DNA of 13,929 nt. Source: UBA1038 sp964481445 (GTDB lineage: Bacteria > Bacillota > Clostridia > Christensenellales > Aristaeellaceae). The DNA lies in NCBI GenBank assembly GCA_964481445.1, contig CAYZTQ010000053.1, forward strand, positions 1 to 13,929. The letters are read 5' to 3'. Below, in pieces: positions 7,264 to 13,904 of the stretch; position 1 is the stretch's first letter, and each line of letters begins with the position of its first letter. Under the pieces are notes generated by a model. That model worked only from the letters and a program-made list of their open reading frames with translations. It had not been told where the DNA came from and made no database searches. The position numbers and the translations under genes are program-made.

Positions 7264-8385
7264 ATGGAAAACAACTGGCTGACCAAAAACAAGCGAACCA
7301 TCACGCTGGTGCTGATCCTGGCGCTGGCCGCTTTCCTTTTGTACACGGTGCGCCGCAGCCTGATGGGCACCCTGAGCCCTTTTCTCTACGCGGCCGTGAT
7401 TTCCTACCTGCTGAACCCCCTGATCAACTTCCTCGAAAGAAAGGGCGTGCGGCGCTTCTGGTCGTCGCTCTTGACGGTGCTATTTATCTTTGTCGGGCTC
7501 ATCGTCTTTTTCTCCGTGTTCATCCCGAGCCTTATTTCGGACGTGACCACGGTGATCCAGAAGCTGTCGCTCAACATCGGCACCCTGCGGCGGCTGTTTG
7601 CCGAGGCGGTCGATATGGTGGAAGGCTGGTTCGGCGGCACGCTCCGCGTGCAGGACAAACTGGGCGAGGTGGTCAACGCGGGCATCCGCACGCTCAGCGA
7701 AGGGCTGGCGCGGGTCATCGGCTCGCTCAACAGCCTGGTTGACATCTTCCTGATTCCCGTCATCACCTTCTACCTGCTCAAAGACAAGAACCTGCTGCTG
7801 CGGGATATCTCCGCCGCCATGCGCGAGCCCTTCCGCAGCCGCGTGAAAGAGGTAGCCCGCGGCATCAACCGCCTGCTCTCGGGCTATGTGAAGGGCAAAT
7901 TGATCATCAGCTTCTTCATCGGCCTGTTTACGGGTCTCGGCTGCATGCTGATCGGTCTGCCCAACGCGCTGACCATCGGCATTATCGCTGGCCTGTTTGA
8001 TCTGGTGCCCTACTTCGGCCCCTATCTGGGCGGCATCCTGCCGGTGCTGATTGCCCTGATCGGCCCGACGCCCATCAAGGCCCTGTGGGTCGTGCTGCTG
8101 ATTTTGGTCATCCAGCAGGTGGAATCGAACCTGATCACGCCCCGCGTGCTCTCCGAACGGGTGGGCCTGCACCCCCTCGTCGTCATGTTCTCGGTCATGT
8201 TCTTCGGCTCGGTGCTGGGTATCCCCGGCATGATCCTCGGCGTGCCGATCATGACCGTGCTGCTGTCGGTCATCCACGCCGTCATCCACTGGGACAATGC
8301 GCCTGAAAACGACCAGCCTCAGGTAGACGAGCCCGCCGAAAGCGCCAAAGAGCCCGAGCCGCCGCCGGAAGAAGCCGGGCTGTAA
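7264..8385 (+). CDS. AI-2E family transporter (UPF0118)
   Basis: This 373-residue multi-pass membrane protein belongs to the AI-2E exporter/TqsA-PerM family, whose members export small molecules or act in ion/proton antiport; the actual substrate is unknown. Membrane segments are visible at about 12-29, 35-55, 66-90, 153-172, 208-232, 234-265, 270-286 and 303-342, with an amphipathic stretch at about 93-150 as usual for the family. Diagnostic motifs are SGYVKGKLIISFFIG (206-220), DLVPYFGPYLGGILP (246-260) and QQVESNLITPRVLSERVGLHP (284-304). The acidic, proline-rich tail (345-373) is cytoplasmic and variable in the family. The ribosome-binding site AAGGGAGG lies just before the ATG. It is monocistronic: divergent from the VanW unit and ending at a strong terminator. 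Confidence 0.93.
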   Translation: MENNWLTKNKRTITLVLILALAAFLLYTVRRSLMGTLSPFLYAAVISYLLNPLINFLERKGVRRFWSSLLTVLFIFVGLIVFFSVFIPSLISDVTTVIQKLSLNIGTLRRLFAEAVDMVEGWFGGTLRVQDKLGEVVNAGIRTLSEGLARVIGSLNSLVDIFLIPVITFYLLKDKNLLLRDISAAMREPFRSRVKEVARGINRLLSGYVKGKLIISFFIGLFTGLGCMLIGLPNALTIGIIAGLFDLVPYFGPYLGGILPVLIALIGPTPIKALWVVLLILVIQQVESNLITPRVLSERVGLHPLVVMFSVMFFGSVLGIPGMILGVPIMTVLLSVIHAVIHWDNAPENDQPQVDEPAESAKEPEPPPEEAGL

Positions 8386-8408
8386 TACAGAACGCTCAAG
8401 ATAGTCTG

Positions 8409-8442
8409 AGGCCGGGATTGCTCCCGGCCTTCCTGTTTGGTT
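8409..8442 (+). terminator. Intrinsic terminator of the AI-2E transporter gene
   Basis: A perfect 9-base-pair stem (AGGCCGGGA at 8409-8417, TCCCGGCCT at 8422-8430) with loop TTGC is followed on the plus strand by a T-rich stretch (TTCCTGTTTGGTTT). It sits between converging genes. On the minus strand no T-run follows, so it acts chiefly on the plus-strand gene. Confidence 0.82.
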
Positions 8443-8461
8443 TATCGTTGGTTTTTGTCGT

Positions 8462-9322
8462 TTACACCTTGCCGCGCCTTGACTGCACAAAGCTCTTGAA
8501 GAGGGCTACGGCTTCGGGCGTGCGGTGATCCAAAAAGAGGCTCTTGCCGGTATCGAGGCCCTGAATGCCGTTCATGTCGTCCTCGGAAAGGGCAAAGTCG
8601 AAGATATCGAAGTTTTCGCGCATGCGGTCCTTCCTGACCGATTTGCAGTTGGAGGAAATGCCCTGCTGGTACAGCCAGCGCAGGATCACCTGCGCGACGC
8701 TCTTGTTGTACTTCTTTCCGATCGCAGTCAGCGTTCCGTTTTCAAAGATGCCGTCCTTTCCCTCGCGGAAGGGGCCCCAGGACTCGGCCAGCACTGTTTC
8801 CTTCTTCATGTTTTCCACGGCATCCCGCTGGGTGAAGAAGGGGTTGATCTCAATCTGGTTCACCTGCGGCACCTCGCCGCCGAAGGCCGCGATATCCGAC
8901 AGCCTGTCGGGGTAGAAGTTGGAAACGCCGATGGACTTGACCAGTCCTTCCTTCTTCAGGTCGATCAGCGCCCGGTACGCGCCGTAGTAGTCGCTGAAGG
9001 GCTGGTGCAGCAGTACCAGATCGGCATAGTCTGTCTGCAGCTTTTCAAGGCTTCTCAGCACCGACCTTTTGGCCGCCTCGTAGCCGTAGAAATCGATCCA
9101 CACCTTGGTGGTGATGTACAGGTCCTGCCGCTTGAGGCCGGAGGCGCGGACGGCGTCGCCCACCTCCTGCTCGTTGCGGTAGCTCTGCGCCGTGTCGATT
9201 TTTCTGTAGCCAATCTCCAACGCGTCCAGCACCGCCTGCACGGTTTCTTCCCTGGGGATCTGATAGACGCCGAAGCCGACGGCGGGCATTTTTGTGCTGT
9301 TGTTCAAAGATAAATATTCCAT
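8462..9322 (-). CDS. Aldo/keto reductase
   Basis: This 286-residue cytoplasmic NADPH-dependent oxidoreductase reduces aldehydes or ketones to alcohols; it resembles the 2,5-diketo-D-gluconate reductase branch, of normal length. The catalytic tetrad is complete: Asp43 and Tyr48 in DTAQSYRNE, Lys73 in TTKVW, and His106 in LVLLHQP. GVSNFYPDRL (132-141) and QIEINPFF (156-163) are family signatures. The coenzyme loop is KSVRKDRMRENFDIFDF (227-243), but the usual IPKS is NCKS here (Asn225-Cys226). The gene follows the CMD-cupin gene by 60 bases, with GGAGG five bases before the ATG, and should be co-transcribed with it from the MerR-type promoter. A role in detoxifying reactive carbonyls is inferred from that context. 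Confidence 0.93.
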   Translation of the reverse strand: MEYLSLNNSTKMPAVGFGVYQIPREETVQAVLDALEIGYRKIDTAQSYRNEQEVGDAVRASGLKRQDLYITTKVWIDFYGYEAAKRSVLRSLEKLQTDYADLVLLHQPFSDYYGAYRALIDLKKEGLVKSIGVSNFYPDRLSDIAAFGGEVPQVNQIEINPFFTQRDAVENMKKETVLAESWGPFREGKDGIFENGTLTAIGKKYNKSVAQVILRWLYQQGISSNCKSVRKDRMRENFDIFDFALSEDDMNGIQGLDTGKSLFLDHRTPEAVALFKSFVQSRRGKV

Positions 9323-9382
9323 GGTAACCTCCTGTCAGTATCCAGTGCTTGATGTTTTCTGATGAAATAAGTCCCCTGCCGC

Positions 9383-10162
9383 TCAGCCCTGCCTGCGCGC
9401 GGCGTCATACTGCTCTTTGGTAACGGGCTCCAGCCACTCGACCGAGCGCTCCTCGCCCGGCACCTCAAGCGCCAGGTGGCTGAACCAGCTGCCCTCGTCA
9501 GCGCCATGCCAGTGCTTGAGCCCGGAGGCGATGTTGACGCAGTCGCCCGGCTTCATCAGGACCGCCTTCTGCCCCCACTGCTGGTACCAGCCCTGCCCGG
9601 CCACGCAGATCAGCATCTGCCCGCCGCCTTCTTTGGCGTAGTGGATATGCCAGTTGTTGCGGCAGCCGGGCTCGAAGGTTACCTGAAAAACGGGCACCTG
9701 TTCCCTGCTGACCGGCCGCAGAAAGCTTCTGCCGCTAAAGTAGGGCGCGCTTCTGACGTTGGGCTCGCCGATCGGGAACACGGTTTCACGCTGATGCGCG
9801 GCCATGCCGTCCTCCTGCCCGGCTTGCGGGGCATCGTTCCAGATATCCTTTGCCATGCGGAAAGCCGCCCAGGCCTTGGGCCAGCCCGCGTAGAAAGCCA
9901 CATGGGTGATGGCCGCCGCGATTTCTTCCCGCGTGACGCCGTACCGCTTCGCGTTTTCAAGGTGATGCAGCAGCGAAGTATCGGTCATGCCGGAGCCCAT
10001 CAGCGCAGCCACTGTCAAAAGGCTCCTCGTCTTCAGGCTGATAGCCTCGTTGTTCCAGTTTTCACCGAACAGCACGTCATCGTTGAAATGGGCGAACTGC
10101 GGGGCAAACTCCCCCAAGGCGTTGCGGCCTGCTGTCTGCACGATTTTGCTCATGGCATCCAT
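9383..10162 (-). CDS. Carboxymuconolactone decarboxylase-cupin fusion protein
   Basis: The 259-residue product (from this start) joins two small domains. Residues about 15-110 are an alpha-helical carboxymuconolactone decarboxylase (CMD/AhpD-like) domain, with LLHHLENAKRYGVTREE and THVAFYAGWPKAWAAF (86-101); the AhpD CxxC redox pair is absent. Residues about 138-235 are a cupin_2 barrel with metal ligands His172, His174, Gln182 (or Glu178) and His217 in NWHIHYAKEGGGQ and KHWHGA. Such fusions and neighbouring pairs commonly accompany aldo/keto reductases in stress operons; the reaction is not established. An in-frame upstream ATG at 10261 was rejected because it lies inside the promoter spacer. 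ATG 10162 follows AAGGAG by three bases; ATG 10153, three codons on, is an alternative with a more usual distance to GAGAGG. Confidence 0.88.
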   Translation of the reverse strand: MDAMSKIVQTAGRNALGEFAPQFAHFNDDVLFGENWNNEAISLKTRSLLTVAALMGSGMTDTSLLHHLENAKRYGVTREEIAAAITHVAFYAGWPKAWAAFRMAKDIWNDAPQAGQEDGMAAHQRETVFPIGEPNVRSAPYFSGRSFLRPVSREQVPVFQVTFEPGCRNNWHIHYAKEGGGQMLICVAGQGWYQQWGQKAVLMKPGDCVNIASGLKHWHGADEGSWFSHLALEVPGEERSVEWLEPVTKEQYDAARRQG

Positions 10163-10240
10163 CCTCTCCTTCCGCTTGGCTTGACATAGTGTTGATGGGG
10201 AAATTTCCGCGTTCCGCGTTTCTTTTTCCCTGTCCTGCTT

Positions 10241-10271
10241 ATTGTATCTCCTGGAGTTCACTCCAAGTCAA
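10241..10271 (-). promoter_or_regulatory. MerR-type promoter with 19-base spacer and dyad operator
   Basis: On the minus strand, TTGACT (10266-10271) and TACAAT (10241-10246) are separated by 19 bases, two more than optimal. The spacer contains the dyad TGGAGT-TC-ACTCCA (10252-10265). This is the hallmark of MerR-family promoters, where the bound activator untwists the over-long spacer. The transcript would start near 10234, about 72 bases before the CMD-cupin ATG. The regulator gene is not in this window. Confidence 0.78.
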
Positions 10272-10289
10272 GCGTTTTGATATTTTTGT

Positions 10290-10318
10290 AAAAAAACCGC
10301 GGCAAACTCGTGCCGCGG
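10290..10318 (-). terminator. Intrinsic terminator of the SH3-domain gene
   Basis: CCGCGGCA (10297-10304) and TGCCGCGG (10311-10318) form an 8-base-pair stem with a 6-base loop. Read on the minus strand it is followed by seven Ts (10290-10296). It lies 36 bases past the stop codon of the SH3 gene and only 18 bases before the -35 element of the next operon, insulating the two. Confidence 0.9.
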
Positions 10319-10353
10319 CTTGATGGTTGAGAGCAGAATCACGATTCTCCGGC

Positions 10354-11709
10354 TCAGACGCCCAGGCTCCTTCTGCTGACAAAGCCTCTGGCGGGCAGGC
10401 CAGTGCCTTCAAAGTTCTCGATTTCCACATAGGCCCAGAAATCGTTGAGATAACCGAGGAAAATGAAGGGGCTGCCGCCCTCGTAGCGTTTGACGAGCTC
10501 GCGATTTTTGCTGACGATTGGGTCGTCCACAAACAGGGAGGCTCTGACATTCGTTCTGGCGATGCGGGTCAGGCTCAGCTCCTGCGGATAGATGCCGGAG
10601 GGGATTGCGCTCATGCTGACAAAGCCGATGCGGTAGCCGCCGTTGGAAAGGCCGTAGCCGATCAGGGCCCAGCCGTTCTCCTGCCCGTAGACGCGGATGA
10701 CGCCGCCGCCCAGCGTAGCGTTGCCCACGCGGTAATAGCCCTCGCCCGGGCCGGTATAGACGGGATAATTGCCCTTGTTGGGCCTTGTCTTCACAAAGGC
10801 GGGCAGATAGCCGGGCTGATCCGCCGAGGGGGCAGGCGTAACGGGCGCCGGCGCCGGGGTGACGGGAGCGGGCGGCGGGGTGACAGGGGCGGGCGCCGCG
10901 CCCGGCTCAAAGATAAAGACGACGGCCGAGGGCGTCGCGCGGCCCTGCGCCGAGACATTGACCTGAATGGTGGCGTTGCCGACCAGGCGGTAGCCGGCGG
11001 GCACCTTGTTGTAATCCGGGGCGACATAGTTGACGCCGCTCCACAGCTGCACGCTCGCGGTATAGAAGGCGGAGCCGTCCCGCATGATGTAGCTGACCGG
11101 CACATAGGTCGAGACCGGCTGGGCGGGCTGCTGCGGCGCGGCGGTGGGCGTGGCGTTTCTGGCGTACAGGAAGGTCACGCTGGCGGGCGTCGGCTGCAGG
11201 GCGCCGGATACATTCACCGTCACGCTGGACGGCCCGAGCAGACGGTAGCCGGGCACCAGCGCGCTGTTGGGCTGAATGGCGCTGCTGCCCGCGCCCAGAT
11301 AGGCATAGTCGGTATAGATCAGGCTGCCGTAGACATCGCGGTAGTAGATGGTCACCTGCGCCTGATTGTAGGCGGGCGGCTGCGGCTGGGAAGGCTGCGG
11401 CTGAGAAGACGTATAGGCCGTGAGGGTATTGGCCACATAGCCGGTCCGCCCGTCATCGAGCAAAATGGCGTACCAGCCGGTAGGGGCTATCCCCACGCAG
11501 GGGTAGACGGAGCCCGGCAGCACCTGCGCGATTACCGGGTAGGAAGTATCGCCGCCCGTGCGCACGTTGACATAATAGGGGTTGGTCACCGTAACTGTTC
11601 CGATGACCTGGGGCAGGCCGCCCGCGTAGCCAACGGAACCAATCAGCAGCAGAGCCGCCGCGGCAAGCGCCAAGATTCTTCTTTGAACAGGAAAAACGCT
11701 GACTTTCAT
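10354..11709 (-). CDS. Secreted SH3-domain protein with two MucBP-like repeats
   Basis: The 451-residue protein has a signal peptide (about 1-30, RRILALAAAALLLIGSVGYAGG) and no sortase motif or other membrane segment, so it is probably secreted or wall-associated. Residues about 36-97 form a bacterial SH3 domain (YYVNVRTGGDTSYPVIAQV, then GWYAILLDDGRTGYV). Two related units of about 65 residues follow, 118-182 and 203-267; they share a VTIYYRD/VPVSYIMRD start, VPGYRLLG/VPAGYRLVG and a VTVNVSG/IQVNVSA ending, resembling MucBP-type modules. A proline-rich linker (about 272-296) leads to one or two more SH3-like units (about 306-370 and 380-451). SH3 domains of this type bind peptidoglycan or mediate wall attachment; no catalytic domain is present. 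AAGGAGGG lies seven bases before the ATG. Domain naming for the repeats is less certain than for SH3. Confidence 0.82.
   Translation of the reverse strand: MKVSVFPVQRRILALAAAALLLIGSVGYAGGLPQVIGTVTVTNPYYVNVRTGGDTSYPVIAQVLPGSVYPCVGIAPTGWYAILLDDGRTGYVANTLTAYTSSQPQPSQPQPPAYNQAQVTIYYRDVYGSLIYTDYAYLGAGSSAIQPNSALVPGYRLLGPSSVTVNVSGALQPTPASVTFLYARNATPTAAPQQPAQPVSTYVPVSYIMRDGSAFYTASVQLWSGVNYVAPDYNKVPAGYRLVGNATIQVNVSAQGRATPSAVVFIFEPGAAPAPVTPPPAPVTPAPAPVTPAPSADQPGYLPAFVKTRPNKGNYPVYTGPGEGYYRVGNATLGGGVIRVYGQENGWALIGYGLSNGGYRIGFVSMSAIPSGIYPQELSLTRIARTNVRASLFVDDPIVSKNRELVKRYEGGSPFIFLGYLNDFWAYVEIENFEGTGLPARGFVSRRSLGV
10825..10893 (-). repeat. Proline-rich PAPVTP tandem repeat inside the SH3 gene
   Basis: About 23 codons encode a repeated APVTPPP/APVTPAP pattern (residues 273-295 of the SH3 protein). 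It is a flexible linker between the MucBP-like repeats and the C-terminal SH3 region. The short GC-rich DNA repeats make copy-number change by slippage plausible. Confidence 0.65.
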
Positions 11710-11831
11710 CCGATTGCCCTCCTTATTGAGGCCTTGACTTGCTTATAGTATACCCACGCACACATACAACGTGCGGGCAGATGCTTTTCCTGCATCGGCG
11801 TGATAATATATTGAAAGAAGGAGGCGCGGAC
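11710..11831. promoter_or_regulatory. Divergent promoter region, SH3 gene and queH
   Basis: This intergenic stretch must carry both promoters, but neither is strong. For queH, GATAAT (11802-11807) with a TG just upstream may be a -10; no good -35 precedes it. For the SH3 gene, minus-strand TATAAG (11742-11747) or TATACT (11747-11752) may be a -10, with a weak TTGTAT 16 bases upstream of the former. A small dyad GATGC/GCATC (11780-11796) lies between. AAGGAGG at 11818-11824 is the queH ribosome-binding site. No queuosine-type riboswitch fold was recognised. Confidence 0.4.
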
Positions 11832-12485
11832 GTGAGAGAGAACTACGACCGGAAAATGCAGGCCCTGATGGACGGGCTGCGGAGCGCGGGAAAGCGCCCC
11901 CGGCTGCTGCTGCACTGCTGCTGCGCCCCCTGCAGTACGGCCGTGCTGCAAAGGCTGAGCGAAGGGTTTGACATCACCTGCTATTATGATAACCCCAATA
12001 TCGATACTGAGGAAGAGCACGCGCTGCGCGCGCGGGAGCTGCAGCGCTTCGCAGACCGCAGCGGTCTGGCCAGTGGAGCCGTCATCATGCCCTATGACCC
12101 CAAAAGCTTTTACGAGGCCGTGCGCGGGCTTGAAAAAGAGAAGGAAGGCGGGGCGCGCTGCGCCGTCTGCTTCCGGCTGAGGCTTGACAGCGCCGCCCGC
12201 TACGCCAAAGAGCAGGGCTTTGATTACTTTACCACCACACTGACCATCAGCCCGATGAAGGACGCCGCGCTGCTCAACCGTCTGGGCGAGGAAGCCGCGG
12301 CGAAAACCGGTGCCGTGTTTTTGAACAGCGATTTTAAAAAGCGAGGCGGCTATCTCCTCTCCACGCAGCTTTCCAAACAATACGGCATCTACCGGCAGGA
12401 TTACTGCGGCTGCGTCTTCTCCAAGCGCGAGCGGGAGCAGGCCCGGGCGGCCGCCGAAGAAAAGAAAAAGCAGCAGCTCCTTTGA
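11832..12485 (+). CDS. queH: Epoxyqueuosine reductase QueH
   Basis: QueH reduces epoxyqueuosine to queuosine in the wobble position of tRNAs for Asp, Asn, His and Tyr, replacing the unrelated cobalamin enzyme QueG. The 217-residue protein is of normal length and has every family cysteine motif: LLHCCCAPCS (26-35, Cys29, 30, 31, 34), GARCAVCFRLRL (107-118), TTTLTISPMKD (134-144), KKRGGYLLSTQLSKQYGIYRQ (169-189) and YCGC (191-194). These cysteines hold an iron-sulphur cluster and an additional metal. The GTG start was chosen because AAGGAGG sits seven bases before it and homology begins just after; an upstream in-frame ATG at 11739 would cover the promoter region. A lysine-rich tail ends the protein. 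No other queuosine gene is nearby. A short hairpin with a T-run follows. Confidence 0.95.
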   Translation: MRENYDRKMQALMDGLRSAGKRPRLLLHCCCAPCSTAVLQRLSEGFDITCYYDNPNIDTEEEHALRARELQRFADRSGLASGAVIMPYDPKSFYEAVRGLEKEKEGGARCAVCFRLRLDSAARYAKEQGFDYFTTTLTISPMKDAALLNRLGEEAAAKTGAVFLNSDFKKRGGYLLSTQLSKQYGIYRQDYCGCVFSKREREQARAAAEEKKKQQLL

Positions 12486-12514
12486 AGCCGCCGCCCATAT
12501 CCGTTTCCCCTTAC

Positions 12515-12536
12515 GCCGCCTGATGGCGGTATTTTT
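12515..12536 (+). terminator. Probable terminator of queH
   Basis: CCGCC (12516-12520), loop TGAT, GGCGG (12525-12529), plus a flanking G-T pair, is followed by ATTTTT. The stem is short but the T-run is good. Just beyond, CTGCG/CGCAG (12550-12563) could weakly end the opposing DUF2804 transcript, with only TTTT eight bases past it on the minus strand. Nothing else was seen in the gap 12486-12598. Confidence 0.6.
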
Positions 12537-12598
12537 ATGAAAAGCAGTCTGCGAAAGCGCAGGACATTACAGGGGTCTTCCAGTTTTCCGCTGCCGAA

Positions 12599-13666
12599 TC
12601 AATACCGGTTGTATACCCGCTCGGCAAAGCCTATCAGGTTGGCGATGTCGAGCGTCTGCCCGTCATCCAGCCTGACCCGGCCGCTGAAACGGCCGAAGAC
12701 CTGATGCTGGTCGGTCGCGACCACCAGCGCGTTGATTTTGGCTTTGCGGTCGATGATGGGCACAAAATCAAGCTTCAGCCGCCCCTGGGCGTCCTCGATG
12801 GTCCAGGGCTTCTCATAGGCGTATTCCCCGCCCTCTTTGGGGATATGGAACACCACCTCGCCCAGCTTGTGCGCCCTGCCGCCCCAGAACAGCATGTTCT
12901 CGGTGGCGGCCGAGGTATCGCCGAAGCCGTAGCCGAGGTTCATGCCGAAGCGCTGGCCCGAAACGACGCCGCTGGCCGAGGCCCAGTACCAGGTGTTGCG
13001 GTAGGTCCAGACCCCGCGCCCCCAGTCCAGCACGCCGAAGCTGCTGGCGGGCGAAAAAAGATAATCGCGCCCGCCCCAGATGCAGCGTCCCTCCGCGGGC
13101 ATGCAGTTGATTTTCTGGTTGTAATAAAAGCGGCGCGGCTTGTGAAAGGGCGTGGCGATGACCATGCTGTCCTCCCCCGCGTCGTGCAGGATGATGTCAA
13201 ACAACAGCGGAGAACGCTCTCCCCCAAAATCGTACATATGGCCGTAGAGGTGCCGCTGCGCGCCCTCCTTACGGAAGGTGATCTCATAGTTTTTGCCCGC
13301 GGCGCGGATCACCCCCGAGGCGCTGGTGGGCGGCAGGCCGCGCCTGCCCATGGGGAAGGGCAGCATGCGCGTGACCGTGCGCTCCGTCCTGTTTTCAAAA
13401 TCGATCAGGCTGATGCTGTCAAGGCCCATGTAACCGTTATCGCACACGGTGAGCGCGAGGGCGAAAAAATCGCCCGCAACCAGATAATAGTCCCATTCCT
13501 TGATGCGCAGGGCGGAGGCCCTGATCATGCCCCGGTCGTAGCGTTTGATCAGCTGGGTCGCCCATCCGGCCTCCATCAGGCGTCCGTCCGGCCCCAGCAG
13601 GTCGCCCCGCTGCAGCATCCGCCGCTGAATACCGGGCTCTGAGTGTAACTTCGCTTCATTTTCCAT
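12599..13666 (-). CDS. DUF2804 family protein
   Basis: This 355-residue protein matches DUF2804, a widespread family of unknown function whose beta-rich fold has been compared to tocopherol cyclase/lipocalin-like proteins. Visible family motifs are LLGPDGRLMEAGWA (23-36), IKEWDYY (55-61), TPFHKPRRFYYNQKINCMP (172-190), DWGRGVWTYRNTWYWASASG (214-233), GFGDTSAATENMLFWGG (247-263) and QVFGRFSG (322-329). There is no signal peptide or membrane segment, so it is probably cytoplasmic. The start at 13666 is preferred over an in-frame 13903 because the longer version would cross the promoter, terminator and structured element. No Shine-Dalgarno precedes this ATG, and the promoter lies so close that the mRNA may be leaderless. 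A second ATG at residue 17 is possible, but it too lacks a good ribosome-binding site. Confidence 0.9.
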   Translation of the reverse strand: MENEAKLHSEPGIQRRMLQRGDLLGPDGRLMEAGWATQLIKRYDRGMIRASALRIKEWDYYLVAGDFFALALTVCDNGYMGLDSISLIDFENRTERTVTRMLPFPMGRRGLPPTSASGVIRAAGKNYEITFRKEGAQRHLYGHMYDFGGERSPLLFDIILHDAGEDSMVIATPFHKPRRFYYNQKINCMPAEGRCIWGGRDYLFSPASSFGVLDWGRGVWTYRNTWYWASASGVVSGQRFGMNLGYGFGDTSAATENMLFWGGRAHKLGEVVFHIPKEGGEYAYEKPWTIEDAQGRLKLDFVPIIDRKAKINALVVATDQHQVFGRFSGRVRLDDGQTLDIANLIGFAERVYNRY

Positions 13667-13672
13667 GGCGAT

Positions 13673-13701
13673 ATCATAAGACCGATGGGGATGCTTGTCA
13701 A
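13673..13701 (-). promoter_or_regulatory. Near-consensus promoter of the DUF2804 gene
   Basis: On the minus strand, TTGACA (13696-13701) and TATGAT (13673-13678) are exactly 17 bases apart. Seven bases past the -10 is position 13666, the A of the DUF2804 ATG, so transcription is predicted to start on the start codon itself. Confidence 0.82.
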
Positions 13702-13741
13702 TAAGTCCTGTCGTTTCAGATACAAAGTGGGGTTTTGCGCC

Positions 13742-13777
13742 AAAAGAAAAACCCTGCCTTTCATGAGGAAGAGCAGG
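13742..13777 (-). terminator. Intrinsic terminator for a unit beyond the right edge
   Basis: Read on the minus strand, CCTGC and GCAGG (13753-13757 and 13773-13777) pair, with further pairing inside, and are followed by GTTTTTCTTTT (the A-rich 13742-13751). It would end minus-strand transcription arriving from beyond 13929, just before the DUF2804 promoter. Confidence 0.6.
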
Positions 13778-13817
13778 TCCACAGCTTATCAAAAAAAGTA
13801 GATTCAGGGAGGTATCG

Positions 13818-13904
13818 GAGGGCGGAGCCCTCTGATGACAATCGGCCTCGGCGACATGTGCGGCGAGGCCGCAAGCCTTGCGTAGCAAGGGTTTCCTTGT
13901 CATC
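13818..13904. repeat. Multi-hairpin palindromic element (REP-like or structured RNA)
   Basis: Four inverted repeats are nested in 87 bases. GAGGGC/GCCCTC (13818-13832) forms a hairpin with loop GGA. GATGACAA (13834-13841) pairs with TTGTCATC (13897-13904) as an outer stem. Inside it are CGGCCTCG/CGAGGCCG (13843-13850 with 13864-13871) and CCTTGC/GCAAGG (13876-13890, loop GTA), giving a three-way junction. No coding signature fits. It may be a dispersed intergenic palindromic repeat or a non-coding RNA; it may continue past the right edge, where GCGAAGCGAAAA ends the window. Confidence 0.5.

Noticed and set aside
7480..8490. 336-codon open frame on the minus strand
   Set aside because: Antisense to the AI-2E transporter and crossing its terminator; the translation is charged low-complexity sequence.
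10163..10261. 33-codon N-terminal extension of the CMD-cupin protein
   Set aside because: It would begin inside the spacer of the MerR-type promoter, before the predicted transcript start, and is unlike the conserved domain.
10327..11748. 473-codon open frame on the plus strand
   Set aside because: Antisense to the SH3 gene, with Gly/Arg/Asp-rich low-complexity translation and no ribosome-binding site. The minus-strand frame has a signal peptide and domains.
11739..11831. 31-codon N-terminal extension of QueH
   Set aside because: QueH homology and a well-spaced AAGGAGG support the GTG at 11832; the extension overlaps the divergent promoter region.
12704..13642. 312-codon open frame on the plus strand
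   Set aside because: Complement of the well-supported DUF2804 gene, with no family resemblance.
13667..13903. 79-codon N-terminal extension of the DUF2804 protein
   Set aside because: It spans a consensus promoter, an intrinsic terminator and part of the palindromic element, and has no homology to the family.
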